NCBI RefSeq assembly: GCF_040538665.1
Contig: NZ_JBEWXT010000001.1
Coordinates: 248,001 to 312,000 of the forward strand
Direction of reading: 5' to 3'
DNA from: Aureibaculum sp. 2308TA14-22
Lineage (GTDB): Bacteria > Bacteroidota > Bacteroidia > Flavobacteriales > Flavobacteriaceae
Length of the DNA: 64,000 bases
The notes under the pieces were generated by a model, which saw nothing but the letters and a program-made list of their open reading frames with translations, searched no databases and had not been told where the DNA came from. This document shows positions 18,900 to 27,187 of the stretch, one piece after another. Position numbers and translations under genes: made by a program. The stretch's first letter is position 1. The number at the start of each line of letters is the position of its first letter.

Positions 18900-19832
18900 C
18901 TATTCGTTTAAAAATCTAATATTGCGTTGTAAACCTGAAAATTTGGTTCGCTTAACCGCAGATTTTTTAAACACTTTTTTGAATACATCTTCGGTAAGTT
19001 CTGTCCAATCTTTTTTAGTCATAGATAGTAGTTCTGGGTGAGGATTGAATAATGGCTCATTATGAGCTTTTGAAAAACGATTCCAAGGGCAAACATCTTG
19101 ACAAATATCACAACCGAACATCCAATCGTCAAAATTTCCTTTTACTGAAGTGGGAATTTCATTTTTGAGTTCAATGGTGAAATAGGAAATGCATTTGCTA
19201 CCATCAACAACATAAGGTTCTACAATAGCATTGGTGGGGCAAGCATCTATACATGCAGTGCAAGTACCACAATGATCGGTTGTTGGTGTGTCATATTCTA
19301 GTTCCAAATCAATAATTAATTCAGCTATAAAATAAAATGAGCCGACTTCTTTGGTAAGTAAATTACTATGCTTACCAATCCACCCCAAACCACTTTTTGC
19401 AGCCCATGCTTTGTCTAAAACTGGTGCGGAATCTACAAAGGCTCTACCATTAACCTTTCCTATTTCTTCTTGAATAAAATGTAATAAACTTTTTAACTTA
19501 TCTTTTATTACAAAATGATAATCCGTTCCATAAGCGTATTTAGAAATTTTAAAACTATCGTCAACCTGTTCTTTTTCAGGATAATAATTAAGGAGCAATG
19601 AAATAACCGACTTCGAATCTTCAACTAGTTTTGTGGGGTCAAGTCGTTTGTCAAAATGATTTTCCATGTACTGCATTTTTCCATGCATATTTTGGTTGAG
19701 CCATTTTTCTAAACGTGGAGCTTCTTCTTCCAGAAATTCTGCTTTACTGATGCCACTAGACAAAAAACCAAGACGTTTAGCTTCGGTTTTAATTAAGTTA
19801 GACCACTTTGTGGAGTTATTATTAACTATCAA
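18900..19832 (-). CDS. queG: Epoxyqueuosine reductase
   Basis: A 310-residue iron-sulfur, cobalamin-dependent enzyme for the last step of queuosine tRNA modification. Two [4Fe-4S] cysteine clusters are visible: [16 protein letters not shown] and [14 protein letters not shown]-terminal family features are [20 protein letters not shown] and [13 protein letters not shown], with [24 protein letters not shown] before the clusters. The apparent start is TTG at 19832, directly after an in-frame stop; no upstream ATG exists, and starting at the first internal Met would remove conserved sequence. The C-terminal HEAT-like repeats found in some longer homologues are absent here. Confidence 0.94.
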   Translation of the reverse strand: MIVNNNSTKWSNLIKTEAKRLGFLSSGISKAEFLEEEAPRLEKWLNQNMHGKMQYMENHFDKRLDPTKLVEDSKSVISLLLNYYPEKEQVDDSFKISKYAYGTDYHFVIKDKLKSLLHFIQEEIGKVNGRAFVDSAPVLDKAWAAKSGLGWIGKHSNLLTKEVGSFYFIAELIIDLELEYDTPTTDHCGTCTACIDACPTNAIVEPYVVDGSKCISYFTIELKNEIPTSVKGNFDDWMFGCDICQDVCPWNRFSKAHNEPLFNPHPELLSMTKKDWTELTEDVFKKVFKKSAVKRTKFSGLQRNIRFLNE

Positions 19833-19899
19833 AGTTTAATATAAGTTTATTGTGCTAAAGTACATAAACAATTTATTTTTTTTGTCTAAATTTACTGCG

Positions 19900-20316
19900 A
19901 TGAACTACTTACTAATATGTTTTTTGCTTTTATCTAGCAATGATTATAATGAAAATCCTGAATTAACTATTAAAATTGACAATATAGGTCTGCTTGAAGG
20001 TCAAATTAGAATTGGAGTTTTTGATAAGAAAAAAGGTTTTTTAAAACGAGAAGCCGCAATTAAACATTATTACATAACTGTTGAAAATACTACAGAAATT
20101 ATAAAAATAAATGATTTGCCAAAGGGCGATTATGCCTTTTCTATGTTTCATGATGAAAACTCTGATGATGAGTTTAATCAAGGTTTTCTTGGAATTCCGA
20201 AAGAACCTTACGGCTTTTCAAATAATATAAAACCGAAATTTTCGGCACCTTCTTATGAAGATTGTAAGTTCTCATTGATTGAAGACCTTGTACTTGAGGT
20301 TACACTCAGTGATTAA
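19900..20316 (+). CDS. DUF2141 domain secreted protein
   Basis: About 138 residues from the ATG at 19900, giving a short signal peptide (MNYLLICFLLLSS). A GTG at 19852 would add 16 residues without a better signal, so the ATG is preferred. The body has the DUF2141 pattern: GQIRIGVFDKKKGFLKRE, INDLPKGDYAFSMFHDENSDDEFNQ, GIPKEPYGFSNN. The family is a small periplasmic or secreted beta domain of unknown function, common in Bacteroidota. It is transcribed away from queG across a 67-nt gap. Confidence 0.85.
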   Translation: MNYLLICFLLLSSNDYNENPELTIKIDNIGLLEGQIRIGVFDKKKGFLKREAAIKHYYITVENTTEIIKINDLPKGDYAFSMFHDENSDDEFNQGFLGIPKEPYGFSNNIKPKFSAPSYEDCKFSLIEDLVLEVTLSD

Positions 20317-20385
20317 AATTGCAGCTTAAAAGGTTTAACCATAATTTATTTATCAATTGATAAAAAGACACCTTATGTGATAATT

Positions 20386-20613
20386 CTATTTCTTGAATTT
20401 TGTTTCCAATAAATTCAAATTATTACAATCAAAATCCATTGTTTTCCTAAGATCCTTTAGAATTTTATTGATAAAATAACCAACAATCAGTAATATTTCT
20501 AGGCTTACAAAAAGCAATGGGTCAATGCCTTTTACAAGTTGTGCAATAGGTTCTGAAAGTAATGCGGTAGTGTTAAATAGAATTAAAATGATAAGTAAGG
20601 CAGAAGTTTTCAT
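20386..20613 (-). CDS. Small hypothetical two-helix membrane protein
   Basis: A 75-residue frame with a hydrophobic start (MKTSALLIILILFNTTALL), a second hydrophobic helix (LLFVSLEILLIVGYFINKIL) and a basic, Asn-rich tail. The first segment could be a signal peptide. I do not recognise a family. It sits alone between the convergent DUF2141 gene and ruvB. It is probably a real gene because it has a clean start, a plausible topology and no better overlapping frame. Confidence 0.55.
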   Translation of the reverse strand: MKTSALLIILILFNTTALLSEPIAQLVKGIDPLLFVSLEILLIVGYFINKILKDLRKTMDFDCNNLNLLETKFKK

Positions 20614-20724
20614 AGTTTTTTGTTGTAAAACTACAAAGTTGAATACTGGCTGTCAAGGGGAATAAACCTAAAATTTTAAGGGGATTTTGCCTAATAGCAA
20701 CCGGGTATTTTTCCTAAAGTGACT

Positions 20725-21747
20725 TTAAAAAAGTCCGCCTTGAATACTTCCTTTAATTTTTCCTAAATGTTTGTAAGCTAGTTCGGTTACTTCTCTTCCA
20801 CGTGGTGTACGCATTATAAAACCTTGTTGAATTAAAAAGGGCTCGTAAACCTCTTCAATAGTTTCCGCACTTTCACTAACCGCAGTAGCCAAGGTGGTTA
20901 TTCCCACAGGCCCGCCCTTAAATTTGTCAATAATGGTAACTAATATTTTATTGTCCATTTCATCCAATCCATGAGCATCTACATTCAAAGCTTTAAGAGC
21001 AAATTTGGCAATATTAATGTCAATAGTGCCATCACTTTTAATTTGAGCAAAGTCACGGACTCGTCTTAACAACGCATTAGCAATACGTGGTGTGCCACGA
21101 CTTCTACCTGCAATTTCAATAGCAGCTTCCATGGATATAGGCACATTTAAGATGGTTGCACTACGCTGTACAATTGTAGTTAATAAATCAGTTTGATAAT
21201 ACTCCAATCTACTATTAATTCCAAAACGAGCACGCATTGGAGCGGTTAATAGTCCTGATCGTGTGGTGGCACCTACCAATGTAAAAGGTTCTAAATTAAT
21301 TTGAACGGTTCTGGCATTTGGGCCAGACTCAATCATAATATCAATTTTATAATCCTCCATTGCGGAGTAAAGATATTCTTCTACTATGGGACTCAATCGG
21401 TGAATTTCATCAATAAACAATACATCACGTTCACCTAAATTGGTTAGTAATCCTGCTAAGTCACCTGGTTTATCTAGAACGGGACCCGAAGTAACTTTTA
21501 TGTTTGCATTAAGTTCGTTCGATAAAATGTGTGCTAAGGTGGTTTTCCCTAATCCTGGTGGACCATGAAACAATGTATGATCCAACGCTTCTTCTCTTAA
21601 GTTGGCAGCTTCTACAAAAATTTTTAGATTTTCAATAACCTGATCCTGCCCTGTAAAATCATAAAAATTTAGAGGTCGTAATTTTCTCTCAATATCTAAT
21701 TCTTCGTTAGAAAGATTTTCATCGGATGGATTTAGGTTTTCGTTCAT
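20725..21747 (-). CDS. ruvB: Holliday junction branch migration ATPase RuvB
   Basis: A 340-residue AAA+ motor that pulls DNA through the RuvA-bound junction. Seen: [19 protein letters not shown], Walker [12 protein letters not shown], Walker [10 protein letters not shown], sensor/arginine region ([16 protein letters not shown]), [21 protein letters not shown] and the C-terminal winged helix ending [17 protein letters not shown]. The length is standard. It is separate from ruvA. A TACCTTTG (TAnnTTTG match, plus 21752-21759) lies just 4 nt before the ATG, which would imply a nearly leaderless message if used. Confidence 0.97.
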   Translation of the reverse strand: MNENLNPSDENLSNEELDIERKLRPLNFYDFTGQDQVIENLKIFVEAANLREEALDHTLFHGPPGLGKTTLAHILSNELNANIKVTSGPVLDKPGDLAGLLTNLGERDVLFIDEIHRLSPIVEEYLYSAMEDYKIDIMIESGPNARTVQINLEPFTLVGATTRSGLLTAPMRARFGINSRLEYYQTDLLTTIVQRSATILNVPISMEAAIEIAGRSRGTPRIANALLRRVRDFAQIKSDGTIDINIAKFALKALNVDAHGLDEMDNKILVTIIDKFKGGPVGITTLATAVSESAETIEEVYEPFLIQQGFIMRTPRGREVTELAYKHLGKIKGSIQGGLF

Positions 21748-21807
21748 ATAACAAAGGTAAGTTATTTGCGGAAGTGTTGCTAGTTAAAAGCAATGATTAA
21801 TTGCAAT

Positions 21808-21835
21808 TGTCATTCCGACGAAGGAGGAATCTTTT
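21808..21835. repeat. Short intergenic palindrome, probable dispersed repeat
   Basis: TTGTCATTCCGACGAAGGAGGAATC contains ATTCC and GGAAT arms. The sequence type is familiar as a short repeat scattered between genes in Bacteroidota genomes; only one copy is in this window, so the assignment rests on recollection. Confidence 0.45.
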
Positions 21836-21862
21836 AAATAAACAGTTCTTAAATGAATTAGA

Positions 21863-22270
21863 TTAACCCTTCTTAACATCAATCAATTCAGGCAATACGA
21901 TGGCTCCCAAATAAGCTTCTTTAATTTCGACCAAAGCCCTGTCGGCTTCCAACCGTGTTTTGTAATTGCCAACGCGTACTTTCCAATCTGGCGGAAAATT
22001 TTCGACTTTTAAATACACTTCAGGGAAAAGAGACTTAAATTCTTCACGGGCTTTATATGCACCTTGTTCACTCCCAAAAAATATCTGAATTCGGTATCCT
22101 TTAACTTTTGTTGTGTTTTTATTATGAGCTTTCTTTTTAGCTATAATATTTTTTATGCTCTCACTGCTTTGAATAGTTAAACTACCTTCTTCTTGAGCAG
22201 TTATTAAATTTATGCTTAATAGAGAAATTATAAGGATTATGATACTGTATCTGTTTAAAAATGATTTCAT
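21863..22270 (-). CDS. SPOR domain-containing exported protein
   Basis: A 135-residue protein with an N-terminal signal peptide (YSIIILIISLLSINLITAQ) and a C-terminal SPOR-type domain (about 58-130): KGYRIQIFFGSEQGAYKAREEF, YLKVENFPPDWKVRVGNYKTRLEADRALVEIK. SPOR domains bind denuded peptidoglycan glycan strands, often at division sites. A TAAATTTG -7-like element is 18-25 nt upstream. It is transcribed divergently from the act operon. No partner gene is evident. Confidence 0.85.
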   Translation of the reverse strand: MKSFLNRYSIIILIISLLSINLITAQEEGSLTIQSSESIKNIIAKKKAHNKNTTKVKGYRIQIFFGSEQGAYKAREEFKSLFPEVYLKVENFPPDWKVRVGNYKTRLEADRALVEIKEAYLGAIVLPELIDVKKG

Positions 22271-22287
22271 TATAGTTTTAGTTTTGG

Positions 22288-22295
22288 CAAATTTA
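22288..22295 (-). promoter_or_regulatory. Possible -7 element for the SPOR protein gene
   Basis: Minus-strand TAAATTTG (plus CAAATTTA) matches TAnnTTTG 18 nt before the ATG. No clear -33 element is seen. Confidence 0.35.
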
Positions 22296-22371
22296 AAATT
22301 TTGTTTCTAGCTTTAATATATATTTCGTTATTTAGAACCATTATAAATTACATTTAACATTATTTTTAGAT

Positions 22372-22401
22372 TTTGCTTCTATACAAATAATGTTATTTTT
22401 G
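22372..22401 (+). promoter_or_regulatory. Promoter of the act-cox respiratory operon
   Basis: TTTG at 22372-22375, an 18-nt spacer and TATTTTTG at 22394-22401 match the Bacteroidota -33/-7 consensus TTTG...TAnnTTTG. The predicted 5' leader before the actA ATG is about 65 nt. No other good match occurs in the 202-nt divergent gap on this strand. Confidence 0.65.
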
Positions 22402-22472
22402 TCAAATATTTCTAAGAATGTCTTTTCGTTTCTAAGAATAGAAAAAATCGTACCAAAACGATACTTGATAAT

Positions 22473-24011
22473 ATGATTTATAATATGAAAAGTGTGAATC
22501 AACACCGTAAAACCTTGAGATTACTTATTTCTAGTCTTGCTTTTATTTTACTTTTTACGTCACAGTTATTTGCTCAAGAGGCCGATATTGATAATGGTAA
22601 AAAATTATTTAATTCCAATTGTGCCGCTTGCCATAAATTAGAAGGTAAATTAATCGGGCCACCGCTAAAAGGTATTTCCGAAAAGAGAGAACAAGATTGG
22701 TTAATTGCTTGGATTAGGGATAATGAAGCGTTAAGAGCTAGTGGAGATGAGGATGCCATTGCAATTTATGAGGAGTATAATAAATTGCCAATGATTGCTT
22801 ATCCGCAATTTTCGGATCAAGATATTATAGATATTTTAGCATATACAGATGATAAACCGGTTGAAAAAGCAGATACTGGTGATTCAGGTGTAGTAACCGC
22901 AGCTTCTTTAGGTATTGACTCATTGGAGGTAGTTAAAGGTAAAAAAATATTTAATGCCAATTGTGCCGCTTGTCACAAGTTAGAGGGCAAATTAATTGGA
23001 CCTGGTTTAGCGAATATTCAAGATAAACGAACTGACGAATGGCTAAATGCTTGGATAAAAGACAATGCTGCATTAAGGGCAAGCGGTGACGCGGATGCTA
23101 TTGCTATTTTTGAAGAGTATAATGGTTCACCAATGACAGCTTTTCCACAGTTAAGTGATGCCGACATTGATGCTATATTGTTATACACAAAGCATTCTTC
23201 TATTTTAGAAGGCCCAAAAGATGCTACTGAAGTTAGTTCAGTTGCTGAAACAGCACCAATTCCGTGGGCAACCTATTTGGTATTATTGGTTTTAGCAATT
23301 GCCGTAGTATGGGTTTACTTTGTGAGTAAAAATGAATTTGTAAAATTAGTAACTACCATCGCATTATTGTTAACGGTTGGTTATTTTGCCTATTGGGGTA
23401 TGATGAGTATTGGTGTAGATCAAGGGTATAAACCTGTACAACCTATTGCATTCTCACATAAAATACATGCAGGTGATAATAAGATAGATTGTCAGTATTG
23501 TCACTCTTCGGCAAAACACAGTAAAACCTCAGGTATTCCATCGGTTAATGTATGTATGAATTGCCATAAAGGAATTTCAGAATATAACGGACCAGTTACC
23601 GCTGAATTCGATAAAGAATTTTACGATGCGGAAATCCAAAAAATATATGATGCTGTGGGTTGGGATAAAGAAGAGAACCAATACATAGCAGGTTACGAAC
23701 AAAAACCGATTGAATGGGTACGTATTCATAACTTACCTGATTTTGCATATTTCAATCACTCACAACACGTAACTGTTGGTGGTGTAGCTTGTCAAAAATG
23801 TCATGGTCCAGTAGAGGAAATGGAAGAATTAGAGCAATTCTCTCCATTAACAATGGGTTGGTGTATCAATTGTCATAGAGAAACCGAAGTAAAAGTTGAG
23901 GATAATGAGTACTATGCTAAAATCCACGAAGAACTATCAAAGAAGTATGGTGTTGAAAAAGTAACTGTAGCACAACTGGGAGGTATGGAGTGCGGTAAAT
24001 GTCACTATTAG
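22473..24011 (+). CDS. actA: ActA: multihaem cytochrome c of alternative complex III with two fused cytochrome c domains
   Basis: A 512-residue exported cytochrome with seven CxxCH haem sites. After a signal segment (about 15-34) come two tandem class I cytochrome c domains with CAACH at 50-54 and 164-168 and Met ligands in PMIAYP (107) and PMTAFP (221). Two membrane segments follow (about 265-285 and 291-312), then the ActA pentahaem domain with CQYCH, CMNCH, CQKCH, CINCH and CGKCH. ActA carries electrons from the quinol-oxidising core towards the oxidase. By hand alignment the two N-terminal domains are about 70% identical, a recent duplication. The start is the first ATG; a second ATG lies four codons later. 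Confidence 0.9.
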   Translation: MIYNMKSVNQHRKTLRLLISSLAFILLFTSQLFAQEADIDNGKKLFNSNCAACHKLEGKLIGPPLKGISEKREQDWLIAWIRDNEALRASGDEDAIAIYEEYNKLPMIAYPQFSDQDIIDILAYTDDKPVEKADTGDSGVVTAASLGIDSLEVVKGKKIFNANCAACHKLEGKLIGPGLANIQDKRTDEWLNAWIKDNAALRASGDADAIAIFEEYNGSPMTAFPQLSDADIDAILLYTKHSSILEGPKDATEVSSVAETAPIPWATYLVLLVLAIAVVWVYFVSKNEFVKLVTTIALLLTVGYFAYWGMMSIGVDQGYKPVQPIAFSHKIHAGDNKIDCQYCHSSAKHSKTSGIPSVNVCMNCHKGISEYNGPVTAEFDKEFYDAEIQKIYDAVGWDKEENQYIAGYEQKPIEWVRIHNLPDFAYFNHSQHVTVGGVACQKCHGPVEEMEELEQFSPLTMGWCINCHRETEVKVEDNEYYAKIHEELSKKYGVEKVTVAQLGGMECGKCHY

Positions 24012-24066
24012 TAATTGATACTCAATACTAATAACAAATAATAATAAGAAATAATCAATATAAAGA

Positions 24067-27000
24067 ATGGCGTCAAACAAGAAATACTGGAGAGGTGTTG
24101 AAGAGCTTAACGAAAATAGCTCTATTGTTGAAAAGCTAAAAACATCAGAATTTGTTGAAGATTTACCAACAGATGCGTTTCTTGGAGATAAGAAAACATT
24201 GGAAACTTCATCAACTTCTAGACGAGACTTTTTAAAATATGTAGGCTTTACAACTGCAGCAGCTTCTTTAGCAGCGTGTGAAGGACCAGTAGTTAAATCT
24301 GTTCCTTATTTGGTAAAACCAGACGAAGTCACTCCTGGTATAGCCGATTATTACGCAACATCTATAGCAAACGGACAAGATTTTGCCAATGTTTTGGTTA
24401 AAGTTCGTGAAGGCCGTCCTATAAAAATTGAACCAAACAAATTAGCAGGAGAACTAGGTGCCACAAATGCAAGAGTACAAGCATCCGTATTGTCTTTATA
24501 TGATAACAATCGTTTACAAAATCCTAGAGCCAACGGTGAGCCTGTAAATTGGAGTACCTTTGATAAGGAAACCATGGCTAAGTTAAACGAGTTGAAGGCC
24601 AATAATGAAACCATTGTGTTTTTAACAGGTACTACTGCTAGCCCAACTACTAATAAATTAATTGAAGATTTTAAAGCATCATATGCGAATACACAACATG
24701 TCGTTTACGATGCTGTTTCTGAATCAGCTGCATTAGATGCATTTGAAACTTTATACGGAGAAAGGGCGTTACCAGATTACGATTTTTCAAAAGCGGAAGT
24801 AATTGTAAGTATTGGTGCCGACTTTTTAGGAGATTGGCAAGGTGGTGGTTTTGAAGTAGGTTATTCAAAAAGTAGAATTCCTACTAAGAAAGGAAAAATG
24901 TCTCGCCATGTGCAGTTTGAGTCTAATTTGTCCTTAACAGGGGGTAATGCTGATAAGCGTTATATGGTTAAGCCATCTGAACAAAAACAAGTATTATTAA
25001 ATATTTATAATGCCTTAGTGGGTGGTGGTTCAGCAAAATCCACTTCTGTTGATGACGGATTAAAACAAACAATAAAACAATTACAGGCTGTAGGTAAAAA
25101 TGCAGTAGTAGTAACCGGAATACAAGATAAAAACGCTCAATTATTGGCATTGGCCATTAATAAAAGTATTGGTAGCGAAGCTGTAAATACGGCTGCACCT
25201 AAATATGTTAGAAGTGGTAGCGATGCCAAAGTATCTCAATTAATTGCGGATATGAATGCGGGTAAAGTTGGTGGATTAGTTACGTATATGACCAACCCAG
25301 CTTACACATTGGCTAATGGTGCTGAATTTATTGAAGCACTAAAAAAAGTCAAATTGTCAATTGCTTTCTCAATGAGTGACGATGAAACGGCTTCTGTCGC
25401 TCAGTATGTAGGAGCTACTCCTCATTATTTAGAGTCGTGGGGTGATGTTAGGATTAAAAAAGGACATTTAGGGTTAATGCAACCAACTATAAGACCTTTA
25501 TTCAATACACGTCAATTCCAAGATACCTTATTAAAATGGAATGGCAGTAGCCAATCTTATCACGATTATTTAAAATCGTATTGGAAGTCTAATGTTTTAA
25601 AAGGGCTTTCATGGAATAACACATTACATGATGGTGTTCGTCATCTAGGTGTAGTAGCAGATGAAGTTGAAACAGTTACTTTTGATGAGGAAATTCCAAG
25701 TCAAGTACAACCGGAAATATTGTCTGTTCAAGCAGCATTGTCCGCATTGTCGGCAACCATAAAACCAGCTGATTTAGAATTGGACTTATATACTAAAACA
25801 AGCTTAGGTGATGGGCAAATGGCAAACAATCCTTGGTTACAAGAATTGCCAGATCCTATTACAAGAACATCTTGGGACAATTATATTACAATGTCAAGAG
25901 TTGATGCTGAAGCAAAAGGGATTACTAACAGAACGGTTTCTAATGGAGCCCTAAATGGTGATTTAGCAAACATCACAGTAAATGGTGTAACCTTAGAAAA
26001 TGTACCAGTTTATATTCAACCAGGTCAGGCACCAGGTAGTATCGGTTTAGCATTGGGTTATGGTAGAAAATCAAATGCAGTTCAAGAGAATATGCAAGTA
26101 GGTGTTAACGCTTATCCTTTATATCAAAATTTTTCAAATCATCAGACAGTAACAATCGAGAAAGTTGCTGGAGAACATGAGTTTGCTTGTATTCAATTGC
26201 AACATACATTAATGGGTAGGGATGAAATTACCAGAGAAACTACCTTAGATGATTTTATAAATAAACCAAAACACGATTGGAATCCTAAACCACATGTTCA
26301 ATTAGACCATCAAAATGTTGATTTAGAAAAAGTGGATTTATGGGAAGACTTCAAGGATGATATAGGGACTAAATTTAACTTATCTATAGATTTAGCAACG
26401 TGTACGGGTTGTGCAGCATGTGTTGTAGCTTGTCACGCAGAGAATAATGTACCTGTTGTTGGTAAAGACGAAATCAGAAAAAGTAGAGATATGCACTGGT
26501 TGCGTATTGACAGATATTACTCTTCAGATATGACCGAGGAAAGAGGTAAAGAAGAAGGTATTTTTGGTACGGGTAAATATTTTAACGCCCAAACGCATCC
26601 TTCTGATAATCCTGATGTTACTTTTCAACCTGTAATGTGTCAGCACTGTAATCACGCTCCTTGTGAAACAGTTTGTCCAGTTGCTGCAACATCACACGGT
26701 CGTCAAGGTCAAAACCAAATGGCATATAACCGTTGTATCGGTACACGTTATTGTGCAAATAACTGTCCGTACAGAGTACGTAGATTCAACTGGTTTAAAT
26801 ATTTTGATAATAATGAGTTTGATTACAATATGAACAGTGATCTAGGTAGAATGGTATTAAACCCAGATGTGGTTGTACGTTCTAGAGGGGTTATGGAAAA
26901 ATGCTCTATGTGTATTCAAATGACGCAAGCAACTATATTAAAAGCGAAGAAAGAAGGAAGACCAGTTAAAGATGGTGAATTCTCTACGGCTTGTTCAAAT

Positions 27001-27162
27001 GCATGTAGTACTGGTGCTATGGTATTTGGTGATGTAAACGATAAAGAAAGTAAAGTAGCACATATTAAAGAAGATGATAGAACTTTCCATTTATTGGATT
27101 TTGTAGGTACACAGCCTAATGTGTTCTATCAATTAGATGTTAGAAATACAAACGAATCATAA
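24067..27162 (+). CDS. actB: ActB: iron-sulfur/molybdopterin-like subunit of alternative complex III
   Basis: A 1031-residue fusion of a molybdopterin-oxidoreductase-like domain (about 80-720) and a four-cluster ferredoxin domain (about 770-1010). The N-terminus has the extended Tat pattern YWRGVEELNE then TSRRDFLKYVGFTTAAASLAAC (twin Arg 52-53, possible lipid-anchored Cys71). Cysteine groups are CTGCAACVVAC (from 779), CQHCNHAPCETVC (from 858), CIGTRYCANNC (from 890) and CSMC with CSNAC. In this family the large domain does not bind molybdopterin. ActB links quinol oxidation in ActC to the haems. It lies 55 nt after actA. Confidence 0.95.
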   Translation: MASNKKYWRGVEELNENSSIVEKLKTSEFVEDLPTDAFLGDKKTLETSSTSRRDFLKYVGFTTAAASLAACEGPVVKSVPYLVKPDEVTPGIADYYATSIANGQDFANVLVKVREGRPIKIEPNKLAGELGATNARVQASVLSLYDNNRLQNPRANGEPVNWSTFDKETMAKLNELKANNETIVFLTGTTASPTTNKLIEDFKASYANTQHVVYDAVSESAALDAFETLYGERALPDYDFSKAEVIVSIGADFLGDWQGGGFEVGYSKSRIPTKKGKMSRHVQFESNLSLTGGNADKRYMVKPSEQKQVLLNIYNALVGGGSAKSTSVDDGLKQTIKQLQAVGKNAVVVTGIQDKNAQLLALAINKSIGSEAVNTAAPKYVRSGSDAKVSQLIADMNAGKVGGLVTYMTNPAYTLANGAEFIEALKKVKLSIAFSMSDDETASVAQYVGATPHYLESWGDVRIKKGHLGLMQPTIRPLFNTRQFQDTLLKWNGSSQSYHDYLKSYWKSNVLKGLSWNNTLHDGVRHLGVVADEVETVTFDEEIPSQVQPEILSVQAALSALSATIKPADLELDLYTKTSLGDGQMANNPWLQELPDPITRTSWDNYITMSRVDAEAKGITNRTVSNGALNGDLANITVNGVTLENVPVYIQPGQAPGSIGLALGYGRKSNAVQENMQVGVNAYPLYQNFSNHQTVTIEKVAGEHEFACIQLQHTLMGRDEITRETTLDDFINKPKHDWNPKPHVQLDHQNVDLEKVDLWEDFKDDIGTKFNLSIDLATCTGCAACVVACHAENNVPVVGKDEIRKSRDMHWLRIDRYYSSDMTEERGKEEGIFGTGKYFNAQTHPSDNPDVTFQPVMCQHCNHAPCETVCPVAATSHGRQGQNQMAYNRCIGTRYCANNCPYRVRRFNWFKYFDNNEFDYNMNSDLGRMVLNPDVVVRSRGVMEKCSMCIQMTQATILKAKKEGRPVKDGEFSTACSNACSTGAMVFGDVNDKESKVAHIKEDDRTFHLLDFVGTQPNVFYQLDVRNTNES

Positions 27163-27187
27163 TAATAATTAAGAATACAATATAATT

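Noticed and set aside
19852-19899. GTG start extending the DUF2141 gene by 16 residues
   Set aside because: The ATG at 19900 gives a compact signal peptide; the extension adds a second hydrophobic stretch and no conserved sequence.
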